Below, in pieces: positions 10,923 to 24,600 of a stretch of 64,000 nt of DNA. This DNA comes from Epiperipatus broadwayi. Taxonomy: Eukaryota > Onychophora > Udeonychophora > Euonychophora > Peripatidae. Numbering within the stretch: the first letter of the stretch is position 1; each line of letters starts with the position of its first letter. The stretch is from contig JAQFVV010012498.1 in assembly GCA_028023455.1 (NCBI GenBank), positions 558,001-622,000 on the forward strand, given 5' to 3'. The notes below the pieces were generated by a model. The model saw only the letters and a list, made by a program, of their open reading frames with translations. It had not been told where the DNA came from and ran no database searches. The position numbers were made by a program, and so were the translations under genes.

Positions 10923-13900
10923 ATCATAGACAATACAGGATATTTTCACACAACTGAAATTTCTACTATATACATGGACATCATTGAATGGAGTTCACAA
11001 GAATCAAATACACCGCATTATTGGTTTCCAATAAATGTAAGGAGAGAAAAATCAAATAATAATGATAAATTTTGAGAAAAAATAAAAAAGAATGACGTAT
11101 TTATTGTTTTTAGAAATAAAAGCACAATGTTTGCTTATAGATTATAGTAAACCAAGCGAACTATGAATGGAAATGAAAGAAATAATTCAAAATAAATGGA
11201 AAAAACCCAGCAGTAAGATAAAGCAATCAGAAAAAAATGTTAGAAGACTTATTAATAATTGCAAAGAAAAAAAATAATTTAAAAAGTAAATCTTTTGAAA
11301 GACTGTTTTTCAATAGACTTGCGAAATCAAAGGAAATCTAACTTTTGCAAGTTTACTGAAAAATACAAATGGATAGATTATTATCAAAGTAACAAATCAA
11401 ATCACAAATGTTAGGAATATATAAAAAAAGATGAAACAATAAAATCATAGGAACTAATAATTAAATTGTGCCAAATAATCTGGAGATCTAACCAATGCCT
11501 ACAAATTTAAAGAACTCAATTATATTCTAATACTGAAAAAAAAATTTGACAAGGAATGCAAATTACTGTACAATAAATAAATAATTCATCTTACATCACA
11601 TTGAAAAAAATTTCAGCATATATTACAGTTGTACATTGAAAGAGAACTTCTACATGTATAACTGATTTCCAGAAAGATCAAGGAAAAAGATCTATCACAG
11701 TTGATTCTTGTGGAATAGCCAACTATGTAATCTATTGAAATAAAAAAGAAATATTGACAATATACAAAGACATCATTAAAATACTATTATGAAAATAATG
11801 GTCTAAAGTATCACATTGTTCTTTATAAGGATTCTCTATATAGAAAAGCTACAGCTAAATAAGCAATGATGATTAGCTGGTTTCACATTCATAAAAAAAA
11901 AAAAGATTAAACAGAGTTATATACTGTCATCTTACATATTCAACTTTCATATACAGTAAAAGAAGGCAAATATGGATTAGGATTGATACAAGAAACATCA
12001 ACAATTTTAAATGTGTATATCAAATATATAGCAAGAATTAAAAAAAACTAAAAATATTTATTAGTAAAGATAAACAACAGAGTAAAACATAAAAAAGGCA
12101 TTATAGTTTAGACATAAAAACAAAGATTATGACAAGAGAGATAGCATATAAATTTTAAACTAATGATGAAGACAGTAAAGTCAGTCATAGTTATTCCTTC
12201 TAATATTAATCATCATTATCAACAAAGGATCCAGCAGTTAAAAGATTTGTCAAATGACAATGAATAGAGTTAAAATAAAAAAAAAATTAAATGGTGTTTA
12301 AATGTAGGACATATATATAATCTGAAAATTGAGGATCAGAAATTTCTCAACATTCAATGATTATTGGATTAGAAAAAAAAACATATGGATACTTTTAACG
12401 GTAATGCTGACTATAACTTTTGGAATAACAGACAGCAAATAAAATGAATAAATAAACAAACATCAAGAAAAAATATCCCAACATAAACCCAGATCACAAT
12501 GATGAACAAATACAATATGACAGTAGTCATATCAACATTAAGTTTTAAATAAATAACATTGGCTTAAGATCACAACAGATTGAGCATAGACATTATGTAA
12601 TCTCAATAGTGATTCCACTGTGATGCAAAAAGTAATAATAAAAGCTACTGCATATCCTCAGGTATATAAATATGAATTATCTTCAAATAAAAAAATTAAA
12701 TCTATGGAATCAATCTACTTACAAAAAATTAATGCATTAATTAATATGTTACTAATAATAAGTTTCTTTATATATATATATACCTCATGCCTTATGCCAA
12801 TATTGTACTTTCTTTAAAATCTCTCTCCATCTCTTAAAAATTATCTTGGTAATTTTTTCCTAGAATTTTCCTTCAATTCATCTATTTGTTTTTTGACTAA
12901 TTATGCAAAGTAAATACCAATTGAGTTCTTAATAAGCAAAATCACCTACTATAAAACTAAAAAACTCATATTTAATTCCCATTTGTTAAAGAAAGTATTA
13001 AAAGATTACCCAAATTGTGACATCCTAAGTTTTTATGAAATAAAAAAATTCTGTACTAATTGTCGATAGTGTGTGCATGAATTAATTGGAAGCAGAAATG
13101 GAAATCTTAAAGTGATAGAAATACTTTAAAATGCAGAAATTTAGAAAAGAATAGTGTTGAACTAAAAACTGCTTGTTTATAAATGAACACATTTCTATAT
13201 AAATGTAAGATGATAAAAGTCATATTTTTTATATAATTTATGAAAGCTAATTAAGTATGTAGAATATGGCATATATAAATAGTTAAAAGTTAACAATTTT
13301 AAGGAAATGAAAAGTCATAAATATATTGTTCTATATAAAGAAAAAAAAAACATTAAAATAATGCATATACTGAGAAAACTGTTTTTGTTTTTTTTAATTC
13401 AACATTCTTTTTATTCTACACTTAAAATAATACTAAATCAAATAAAGCAGCATAAATTTTCCTCTTGAAAAAACCCATCAAAGGTGAGAATGACAAATGC
13501 TCATTACTGAAAAACAAAGCATTCCAATGTATTAATGATCCAAATGACTTTTGGTTTCTTCTGTAAAAGTCACAAATAAGCAAGTTAAGAGAAAAGAAAA
13601 TCAAACTCTGCTTAAATAGATTTGTTGAATTCAGTAAAAATAAATATTTATATATGTTTTAAACAATCATTAGTATTAGTTATTAATATTTTCATCATCT
13701 TTTTTTTTTTTTACTAATGCTTAGAATTCAAAAATATTAAATTGGTGTGAGAATTCAGGGTTTATTATCAATGGATTTTTAAAACAAGAGATGTTTAAAA
13801 AAAAAAGAAATATAATCTGTAACTTTAAAATAATGCATTAATGCTCAACATTTTATTTTTTCCTATGAATAATTTGATTATTGCTTTTTATGCTAGTAAT

Positions 13901-16300
13901 TAAAGAAATAAATGAAAGAATACTAAATAGTGACAGTAAAATATATTATAGGTGATAATTATTAATGTGTAAAGGACCAAAGTCCTGGAACTACAGCAAG
14001 CACCTCAATGAAATAAAAAATTCACTAAAGTTTATGATGTACACTTGAAATATAGAAACTAAAATAAATTGTTAAGATGACTACAAACAGCAGGAAACTA
14101 CCACTAACAATCTCAATCTGCCTTCAGATAAATAACACACACAAGTATATAAGAAAAAGTCTAAAAAGTTTAGATTAGCATGGAATTATCAAATTAAAAA
14201 ATTAAAGAGTAAAAAAAAAAAGTTTCATCAATAGAAATATTATACCGTACTTGAACATCTCTTGCACTCTGAACAAATAATCTTATGATAAATAAGGAAC
14301 ATAATAATGAACTTTTATTGAATGATTTTTATAAAATAAAAATTACAATTAGTAATTTTATAATTACTATCAGGAATTATATTTCAGATATGAGGATGAG
14401 TTATACTTAAACCACCTACTCTTTATATGGATATTGTTTTATTAGATTTAAATTGTGATTTTTTTAAAGTAGCAGTAAATATTGAAAAATAATTAGCAAA
14501 CTTGTTAATCATAAAATATCAATTAAATTCACTTTAATTCTATTGGAAATGCTTACTTCAAATAAAATTCTCTTAAAATATTTCCAATAATATGTGCTTC
14601 AAACATAACCAATCATTTCATATTAGCACCACTCTCTCAATAATGATTTTTTTGCAAAAAAAAAAACAAAAAACTAAACTATAAATTTTGTTAATTTCAG
14701 CATATAAATAGCTATAATATAAACTTTCATTTAATATTTTTTCCAAGCGATTAAATACTTTGAGAAGTAATATCACAATGTTTGACAACCTGGACTACAA
14801 CAAAGCAGCTTTAACAAAAAAAATTTAAACATAAGAATGTACAGTGAAGTTGCGAACTATTGTGTTAATATACATGACCTCGGTTATAGATTATCCAATA
14901 AAAAATGTAAACAAATAAACAAATAAAAAAACATTAAAATTCATAAATTTAATATATTTTATATCTGCACAGCCATTTTCCCCTCTTTACTGTATGTGAT
15001 CATGTTTCTTTTAAAAAATATATAAATAAATTTGACAATATGTCAGCAGCCATTTTTTCATCTCTAGGTGATGTATGTAATCATTTTTAAATTTATTTGG
15101 CTTATATTGAAAGTATATCTTCCCTTATTATTATTATTTGTAAATGTAATGTGCAGTATTCTAAATAATAAAATATATTCTAACTGAAATGCCAAAAGTA
15201 TTGCAAAAAGTTTATTGAGGAGGAAAAAATAGAATATTGTCCAGAGTTAAAAAATAAAATAAAATTACAATAAAGTTTTTTTTTTTTTCCCTTAAATACA
15301 CAGTCAGTAAAATATAAGTAAATGTTTCCCCTAAATTTTTTTATAATTTTGTTTATAGATTAATTTATATATACATACTATACATATAAATAAATATCTG
15401 TGTTATATACATGTGCGTGCTGAAAAATACTGCTCACTTGCAGTCGAATAACAATATGTATTTCTATTTTACATGAAGGGGACTTAGAACAAAATATAGC
15501 AGATATTGTGACGCTACTAAATATCTGATTATAATAATCTGTATATTGTTTTACTGTTATTTCATGAACAAAGATATTCTATTCTTTTCTATTTCTCATA
15601 AAATAAAATATTGATAAAATTATATTCTGACTTTATTACTTCATTTATCCACTACATATTATATCTTAATTCTGTCAAGCTGTACCATTTTTTCATCAAA
15701 ATAATAACACAATATATCCAAAATATTACAACTTTTGTTTTAGTATTTTGATTTACAAATAGTCTAAGATTGAATTTCTTTAGTAATTGATTGAAAAATC
15801 TTTGCTATTCTATAATTCAAGTGCACCAATTTTTCAATTATAAGCTCAACTTTCACAATGTAGTCTTGTGCATAACAATATATCATTTTGGCTTTTATTG
15901 AGATATATCAAATGAAACATCATATTTATTCTCCTAGCTTTCATTTAACAACTGCATTAGCAGCAGTAATCTATTTCTATCCTAAAGTCATCTATGTTCT
16001 ATATTGAAAAAAAAAAAAAACAGTAAGTAGAAACTGTCTATAAAAAAAAAAAATTTAAATTATTTTGCTATTAAACTATACTTTTCTTTTTAAATCCAGT
16101 AAGGAAGATGCAATTGTAATTAGTCAAAAATAATTAAAGATGAGAAACTTAATCGTTTAATCTTTTAAAATAACTTTAATTAAAAGTTTCTCTAAAATTA
16201 AAATTAGAAACTAAACTTAATTGATTTACTTTTGTCATAAACATTTGTTATCAAATTAATTTCAATTTGAATACTTATCTAACAATGGCATCTTCCAGCA
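10923..16300. other. AT-rich stretch without a recognised gene
   Basis: Long A/T runs and short low-complexity frames dominate. The part at 11000-12450 could be a very old retroelement (GLGLIQETSTILN-like translation near 11970), but stops in every frame prevent a call. Nothing else is recognised. Confidence 0.45.
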
Positions 16301-16517
16301 CAATGGGTAAAGCTTATGTAAAAATTCTTTTGGAAATTAGATTAGAGAAAATGATTAACAGTGACCAATCAAGAAAGCATTCCACAAATACCAGGGCATA
16401 GTATAAAAATGGGCTAATTTTGACCAAAAAAAGAACAGAAAAACAGTCAATGAAAGCAGTTGTCAAATAAATCCACATTCGTTTAATTTCAATGTGTCGT
16501 GAGTAAATCCACTTCAC

Positions 16518-16595
16518 CTTTCTCGCCGTTCGAGATGGTCTTCCCTGAAATCTGTGCCCAGGATCCCGATACTCATAAACTGTAACTATGTGCAT
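16518..16595 (-). CDS. Possible short coding exon, unrecognised
   Basis: On the minus strand an ATG at 16595 opens MHIVTVYEYRDPGHRFQGRP and continues SRTARK to a strong donor-like AAG|GTGAAG at 16518/16517, giving 26 codons with no phase remainder. The segment has CpGs and less A+T than its surroundings, where the same frame downstream of the donor turns hydrophobic and AT-driven. I recognise no family. It may be a chance frame in an old mobile element or a genuine 5' exon. Confidence 0.15.
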
Positions 16596-18406
16596 GTTTG
16601 TTGAATAATGAACTTACTACCTGTATGAATAACTATGCTCGTCAAAACTAGATCTAGTTCTCCGAGGGAAATCTGAATATCACCAAAAAGAACAGCCAAG
16701 TTTGTACAGAGGTAACAATTTCAAGTGCTGCTAGTCTCTGAAATTTACCTTGAATAATTTTTAAATCTCACCTATCTATTTCTTTAAAGATTTTGTAAAG
16801 CCTTCCTTGTAAAATTTAATATTAATTATGAATTAATTTGTAAATTCTTACCTTGTTAGTCAAATGTGCTTTGTTCTCTCTATATAACTTAGCAGTAATA
16901 TCTCCTACATTAAACCTCTTCTGAACAATTATTATTTCTTAATTTCAAATCTATGTGGCAATATTTTATTTTCATTATTATATTTTGTATTTTCATATAC
17001 TAAATTATGTATTGATAATTTCCCCCAGAATCGCAAATGCCTACGCTATCTCTTTTAATAAAAGAAAACCTTCCTTACTTTTCAGAGGGTGATTAACCTA
17101 GTTTTTTAAAACAAATTTATTCTTATTATAGCAAGCGCCTGCGAGTCTAGGGAAGTAAAATACAAATCAGATAATTATTGTACAATATAATTTTCGAAAA
17201 ACTAAGCAAAAATCTGTTTTCTTAGAAATGTGTTTTTTATTAATTAAATAATAGCGCCAACTTCTAAAGACTTTAAATATATTTATATGAATTAAATCAA
17301 TATTATTTTCTTGAAATCACTAACCACCACCTACTTTATACATATTTAATAATATATAAGGTAATTATGAAAGCACTTAAAACCAAAGATTTGTATTAAT
17401 TATATGTTGTGGGAAGTTTATGTGTAATTTAGAGTAATAATAGGAAGGAGGGAAATCCTCTAGTTCTATGAGCTATTATATTAGCATTAAGTGTAATTCT
17501 TCCATATCCATGTAGTAAATCAAATCATACCGGTATGCGGAGTCTTCATTAATAAAGATAGGTGATAATTATTTATTTCTTAATTTTAAGTTATATATTT
17601 ATAGTAATTCAAGTGTTACGTGTATACTGGCCTTTAGTTTTATATATATATTTGTGCTTCATTTATTTTTATTCCCAATTTCAAGGACAAGGCTTGTAAA
17701 CCCCTTGGGACTTCTTCGGCGCTAGATATTATTGCATAGGGTCCACTCTGGCAAAAGTCCAACCTATGGCAATTCAATAAAGCGCATTCTTCATTGTTTG
17801 TGACCCGACCCTGCCAACATTTGCAGAGAGTCGCCTTCTTTAGCTGTAAATTGAAGCATCTTCTTGGATCTTAGAATGGATCTCTTCGTTGCCATCATAC
17901 ACGTACTGCTCTCCCATATTTCATTCTCATTAAAGCCTACCAATACTCCTAAATCATAGTATTATGATTATACTAAATGGATTGTCATTTTACTTTCACA
18001 TGCGCTATTTTAGCCACAATTATTGTTTCCTAAATTAGCTTCCCACATACGTTCTTATTTCGCAAATGTGAATACTATTTTATTAATTAAATATAATTAC
18101 CGTTGCCATCAAACTCAATAATCTAATGTATTGGTTCGAGTGCTGTTGTGATATTAATGGTGGATTTAAAGAACTTTGAATATCTGTAATTCAGCGCTAT
18201 TAACAATCTTAGGTATGCCATGTAATCTGCTAATTATTGACATATAAATAGCCGCATTAGAACAAAGCCATAAATTATTTGTTACTGCAGCGTAAACTGA
18301 ATAAATACGCTCATTTTATAGTATTGTAAGAGAGGTTAATGTCGTCTAAGGGAGATAAATACCCATTTTATTTGTATTTTGACATGAATAACATAATCAA
18401 TTATAT

Positions 18407-18570
18407 ATTGTACCGGTCAAAATAGTATGCTCACTTAACAAGATTCAAATCCTAAGCGAAAGTACCTCGAATCCAATCATGCTCGAGATACACAAGTCTG
18501 GAGCAGTCCTGAATTCTAACCTATTTGCCTATTCTTCGAATCTCTGACTCAATGAACAACAATTCTGATG
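18407..18570 (+). repeat. Left member of an inverted pair of about 150-bp repeats
   Basis: It starts ATTGTACCGGTC and ends CAACAATTCTGATG. Its reverse complement matches 21499-21645 over the whole length with one gap of about 19 bp. Shared blocks include CTATTTGCCTATT, GCAATCATGC/CCAATCATGC and AAAGTACC. Just inward lies a tRNA-like AAGCGGTAGAGCA (about 18615) and a short GAT microsatellite, so the family may be a tRNA-derived SINE. Confidence 0.6.
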
Positions 18571-19188
18571 ACACAGTAAAATTATTTTAAATCCGTGCCC
18601 AGAAGCAAAGCAAAGCGGTAGAGCATAAGATCAGAATGATGATGATGATCGAGGTCGGAGTAGCCCAGTTATTATATTATCATAGTTATTTATTAATGCT
18701 AAGCTCTTAGCTAAAGAAAATAATTCTAAATATTAACTAGAAACTAATAATTCAACACAAACCAGGATTAATATGAAAATATATATATTTAATAAATGCA
18801 TAAAACGCATATATATGTTACAAAATTGTTTCACACTTGGAGTGATTTTATACATTATGAAAACTTGGGATTTGTTTTATAAAATCCCCATTACATCAAT
18901 TATTTAATAGATACCATTTTATCGAATGTGTTATAAGTTGTGCGGGGTTAATATGCCAAAATGTGGATGTACAAAATAATCTACAAGATCGGAACAGATT
19001 CGGATTACAGGAAGATACACGATAATTTAACGTTAATCATTTTGACAAATAAATATAAATTTACGGTCTCAATCATTTATTTACAATCTTAAAATCATTA
19101 CATATGTTTGATAAGCATCGTTTGGACATAGCGTCTCTAGAATAAGTATGCATAAGAAACAAACAATGTGCAATATTTACTAGAATAA

Positions 19189-19476
19189 ATTATACAAATT
19201 GATTTGCGTCTCTGGGAATCGATAAAGCTTTTTAAAGGAAAACAGTTTTTAGATCAACATACTGAACGTATTTTACGAAATGAATCTTTATCTTTAACAC
19301 ATCATTGCGACTTACTAAGATTAGACAGACGGATGATCAAATTAAAGAGCCCAGTAACGGTACTAGCATACAATAACGAAAATAAGGCCTCATGGCGATT
19401 ATGGATATTTTATCATTTAAAAGAATACTTTGAAACAAACTTAGATTGGATATATCCACGCCTTCAGGCGGAGTGA
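19189..19476 (+). CDS. Unrecognised 90-codon open frame between inverted repeats
   Basis: The frame is open from just after a TAA at 19186 to a TGA ending at 19476. It reads RLWESIKLFKGKQFLDQHTE, then LRLDRRMIKLKSPV, WRLWIFYHLKEYFETN and LDWIYPRLQ. It has balanced charged and hydrophobic residues, unlike the poly-Phe/Lys artefacts elsewhere. There is no ATG at its start (the first in-frame ATG is at about 19333) and no splice acceptor I trust. I recognise no family. Its place inside the 18.4-21.65 kb inverted pair makes it a candidate relic of a protein carried by an unknown element. Confidence 0.2.
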   Translation: MIQIDLRLWESIKLFKGKQFLDQHTERILRNESLSLTHHCDLLRLDRRMIKLKSPVTVLAYNNENKASWRLWIFYHLKEYFETNLDWIYPRLQAE

Positions 19477-20466
19477 TATCAAGAGAGGGTCTGGGTTTGA
19501 GAGCCCAGAATCTGGATGCGCTGTCTTCTGCAGCACATAAATATCATAACCCTCGTAAACTTTACGTTTCCACAGGAAGCATTGTACCTGATTGTGAACG
19601 ATTCTGAGAAGTAGGATGGGAGCTTTAGACGTTCCCCACTGACTAAACAATCAAGAAATGGAGAAGATAAAATATCAGAATAATGGAAATGTATCCCAGC
19701 AACATTATTGGACATGAATATAATTTTCAAACTTGGAAATTGTCTAACCTCTTGCGCAATAATCTGTTTTCAATTCTGAGTCATTTAACTAATCATAATG
19801 AATAATAACGCTTCTATTTATAATATTATTAAACTAACATTTATATTTAAAGAATCGATTCCCAAATACGTATTAACAGGTAGAGTTTGCCTTTCAGGCA
19901 CCAGCAAAAAGGAATAGATTAATTATATGAAGGTTCACGATCTTTTTAAAATAGAAAATTAAAGCAAAATTCATCCACAGTAAAAGTTTTTAATTTACTT
20001 TAAGAATAATGAATTTAAAATGAAACCAAACTCGCGAGCAATTTCTATTTAATATAGACAAAACTTTATTGATAAGTTTTAAATAAAGCCCACCCTTTTC
20101 CCAAGTAAAACAATTATTTCCCCCCTTACTAGCGAATTTAGCGATTTTGGCACATTAAAGAAAATAAATCATATATATACATTAAACAAAATACATGAAA
20201 TAATAATGGAATCGCACATATTTATATATAATTTAATTAAGCGTGAAAGGTAAGTTAAAATACATGATATCAATAAAAGATCACTGAGAGAGAGAGTTTA
20301 AAAGCAAAATTAGCAGAAGCTTATAAAACAATATATAAATTAAGATATGACGGTTGAACTATAGATTACAAAAGTATTGTCGTATAAAGGCAGTTCTACG
20401 TTAAAAGGCTACCTAAGAAAAAGACAGCATAGCAGCGTCATTAGCAATCAGCAGACGGAAGCAATC

Positions 20467-20619
20467 ATGTTGTATGGTCGGCCGGATGGGACATGGCAAT
20501 TGACAGGCAGAATTCTTCGAGAGAAGAAGAGATTGGTGCTAGATTCCACTACTCACACTCCATTGGTGCTAGATTCCACTACTCACGCTCCATCTACAGC
20601 ACTTGTGTTGGCTTCTTAA
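20467..20619 (+). CDS. Unrecognised small open frame with an internal tandem repeat
   Basis: From an ATG at 20467 the frame reads MLYGRPDGTWQLTGRILREK, then RLVLDSTTHTPLVLDSTTHA and ends at 20619. Two 30-bp DNA repeats (20532-20561, 20562-20591) produce the repeated LVLDSTTH(T/A)P peptide. The region has CpGs. There is no family match and a chance frame is possible. Confidence 0.15.
   Translation: MLYGRPDGTWQLTGRILREKKRLVLDSTTHTPLVLDSTTHAPSTALVLAS
20532..20591. repeat. Two tandem 30-bp repeats
   Basis: ATTGGTGCTAGATTCCACTA plus CTCACACTCC is followed directly by a second copy with a single A to G change (CTCACGCTCC). Confidence 0.9.
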
Positions 20620-21498
20620 AGGTAATTACCTCCACTGATTAAAAACTCCTCTGCACTTAACTAACAACTGAAAGTAAAAAAAAACTCCCCTTTCCTCTGT
20701 TCTGTGGTTCCTTTTATCAACTTTCAATACTGCCCAGAATTCAATTTCATACCCCACCCTTATCTCTGTAGTCCTTTTTAAAAACAACATTTAATTAGTA
20801 AAATATTTCCAATAGATAAGGCTTGAAATACCCCTTTTAGCTGTTTTGAAAGATTTGAAACCAACTGATAAATGATTTGTTTTTCGATTGTAATTAAGAT
20901 TTATAAGTTTTAATTATAGACAACGATCTGACTAGTGATAAAGATAATTTCAATATTTCAAGCCTTCCCCATTTTTCTTTGTTGTTACATTGAATATACA
21001 CAGATATAAAAATAATTACAAATATCTAAGCAAATGTATTTTTATAGCAATAAAACTATTGCTTTAGTCATAATATATATACGCATCATTCAAACTACTG
21101 TTTCATTTTTACTAAACAAAATTAATTTTACTCATCTTTAGAATAATTTGACATACAGTGTGTGAGTGAATAGCATATATTTATAGCAGGGTCTGAATTG
21201 CAGGCCCCATATGAGGTTAGTTTAGATGGTTAAGCATGAAGCTCAATGATGATTAGACATTGACTGCTTCAATATATATCTCAAGTTAACTTAATAAATC
21301 ATATATATATTTCTAAATATCAAAGTCATTGTTTCATTCATTGAATAGTAATAATATTGATGTTATATAAAATGTTCAATTTACTAGATGATCGAATCTC
21401 GCTAACAATAATATTCTATACATTAATAAATTCAAATTAGAGTCTTTTTGTGTCATGGCTTTGCGATGCCGGCGGTGAGAAATAAATTAGATCGGTAT

Positions 21499-21645
21499 CA
21501 TCGGAATTGTTGCTCATAAGTTGGTAGATCTAAAAAATAGGCAAATAGGGCAGAGTTCATGAGTGTTTCTGACTTTCGTATCTTGCGCATGATTGCACTC
21601 GTGGTACTTTTGCCTAGATGAACAGACAAAACCGACTGGTACAAT
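21499..21645 (-). repeat. Right member of an inverted pair of about 150-bp repeats
   Basis: It reads CATCGGAATTGTTGCTCAT at the left and ends GACTGGTACAAT, the reverse complement of the 18407-18570 copy with scattered differences. Outer ends of both copies are ATTGTACC(A/G)GTC. The 2.9 kb between them is GC-richer than the flanks. No target duplication is visible outside. Confidence 0.6.
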
Positions 21646-24600
21646 ACTAACTTGTGTATAATTGTTAACAGTTTATGTAAGTGGAAAGGTACAAATAAGG
21701 TTTGAATATTGCTATCCCATAAAATATTTGTATTTTGACTGGAATTAGCAGAATGTCTACCAAAATAAATTAAACAAATTGTTCAAATTTAAAAAAAAAT
21801 ATTCATATACACTATACATTTCTTTTACTTATTTTTTTACAAAAAAAAAAAAAAATTGTTAGAAAAGAGAATAAAGAAATATTTGTCTAAAACACAGTAT
21901 ATTATTTAAAAAGAGTGAATGGTCTGAAATTTACTGTAACCCAAACAAGATGAAAAAAATGCTTGGCGATTAAAATCAAATAATATATCTTTATTGTTTT
22001 CATAATCACAAGGATGAAAATTAAATAAATCTATTTAGATTTCCCTCAGGAAAAATAAAATTACATATACCATAGTCTATGTTTTTAATAATTTATATTA
22101 ATGATTAATCACAATATATATCTATTTCACAATAAAAGAATGAGAGGGATTGACAATATACATACTATATATAATAACTTTTAAAGTTTAAAAAAAAGTG
22201 TCATATATTTAAAAAAAAATAATTATAATTATAAATATAATTAATTGATTTAATAAAATATATACTTAAAACCCTCCACAGCCCATCTCCAGAAAAAATT
22301 TATAAAACATATTTTTTTTACATATCTATAAATATAGAGATAACCAACTCATTATAATCCAGTTAGTTTGACACAAAGTTTTACCCACTAGAGTCTGTCA
22401 CCAGAGAAACAAACAAAAATGTTTCAAACGTCCTTAAATATAGAGATAATCATCAAATCATTATAATCCAGTTAGAAATGAAAGATTTTTCTTTTGCTAT
22501 AATGATTATAATTACATTAAAAGAGAGGGGACAGGAGAGAGATAAGTGGGTTTGCCTCTATTTATGATATGGTAGAGCTATTTCCATCTGATGAAAAGTT
22601 TTAATGGACAAGAATGTGATTAGTTTTCTGAAATCAAGTGATGAAAAATGTTGATATATAGATAAGAAAAAAGAAGTAAAAAAAATTACACTGATATGTA
22701 TCTAGAAAAAAAATGAATTCAATCTAAAGCAGTTAATTTAAAGAATTTAAAAGTAATCAAAAACATATTTATATGTACTTATAGTATGATTTTGAATTAA
22801 GATCTATTAAGAGGGTAGTTTTTTTTTTTGAAGAATATATTTTCTACTGATACAATAAAATAATTACAATTTTAATATTTGTAATGCTAAAATGACTTCC
22901 CCAAAATACAATCTATTATTTTTTAAAATAATATTTTTCCTCCTCACAACTTCTCATTTCATATAAATCAAAATAGATTTTCAAAAAATATATTTCTCAT
23001 GTTTTATATAAAATACCTGTCTTTACTTTTCATCTGTTATACCCAAAAATAAAGCAATGCAACAAATCAGTAATTCACTTTTATTTCTAGTCTTCAATCT
23101 TTCTCATAATGCCATTCATTGTACTATTGATTTTTGTTTTTTTTCTAAAGATACTATCATGATTACTTTTTTCTGAATTTGATTCACTGATTACCATTAT
23201 ATGTCCTATTCAACTTACTTTTTCTCAAAATTCTTATACTTGTTAGCTTTAATATATATTGTACTTTCTAATTTTATTTAATCTTCTCCAAAGTTGTTCT
23301 TATAGAACAATCTTTTCCCTTCAGTAATATAAATAGATCTTTAAAAACAAAATGTTCTTTATATAGACTGACACTGCCTATCTTGTTTTTTAAATAATAT
23401 CTTAATCCTTTTATGAACTGTCTTCAATATTAAAAAAAAAAGAAAATTCAAAATATGTTGCAAAAATACATCACAGCTGGGGAAGAATTTCTGATCACTG
23501 AAGTCAGAAAAAAATATACCAATTCTGACTCTGTGAATAAATTTCATAAAAATCAAAAATGTGTTCAAAATAAATGAAAGCTGTAATAAAATTTTAAAAA
23601 ATATTACATTAATACTTTGATACAAAATACAAATAACTCTCATATAACATGACAACTATGTAAGAGGATTTGACGGAAGCCATTTTTTTCTTTAGAATCT
23701 TTTCAAGTATTTCTTATTTCAAGGAAGGAAGTTTATTATTATTGATAATTATATTATTTGTTTTTTTATACTGTATATAATTTAAACGTAATGTGTTAAG
23801 TATTAGTAAATTAGTTATATACATAATCAATTATAAATGCAGGAGTTGGAAATTTTTTAAAAAAAGGAGTCAGAATAGTGAAGTTTAACTATTGTCTGCA
23901 TAGTCCTAAAATAAAGCATGCTATTTATTTACAAAAATAAAATTAAAAAATAGCTTTTAGATAGTCGAATACAGAGCAAAAAGTTAATCCAACAGCCTCT
24001 ATGCAGGAACAATGAAAAATAGATTAATCATCAGGTTTTCCATATATTAATAAATGAATATTTGAGAAGTTTTTCATTGTTGTCTTAAACTCATTAGCTA
24101 AGATCAATGCTACCTAAAAAAAAAAATTCTAATAGAAGATTTATACAACCAGGTTTCAAATTCAAATCATAAAGAATAGCAAGTTGATGTGTTATCACTA
24201 TATCATAAGTTTCTATTTACTTGTATACATGTATATCTTTTCTATAAATAAAAGAAGTTTAATCACTAATTGATGCTTCACTACCCTTACCAGCAATGAA
24301 ATCCTAATAGTGACTTCTTTTTGCAAGCTTCCAGCGTGGTTTTATTCTTTTAAAATTTACAATGAGAACTCATCAAATACATATCAAATTCTATCCAGAT
24401 GTTAGATGTAATATTAGCCAAATCTAAAAGTTAATTCTTGAAATATCAGATGTGAACCTAAATGTCAACCCATGATGTTGACATGCACATTCTTCTGCCA
24501 TATATTCATTTAATTTTCTAGTAAAAATACTTTGTGCAAGTTATTTATTTTTTAAAAAAGGGGTTCACACTGAATTTCTTTATTCAATATTACATTATGC

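Noticed and set aside
16314-16517. Downstream part of the 93-codon minus-strand frame
   Set aside because: After the donor-like site the translation is hydrophobic and AT-driven, like other chance frames in the window.
17650-17930. GC-richer stretch as a possible exon
   Set aside because: All frames are broken by stops within short distances and no splice-bounded frame stands out.
18633-18650. GAT microsatellite
   Set aside because: Only about five units; too short to be notable by itself.
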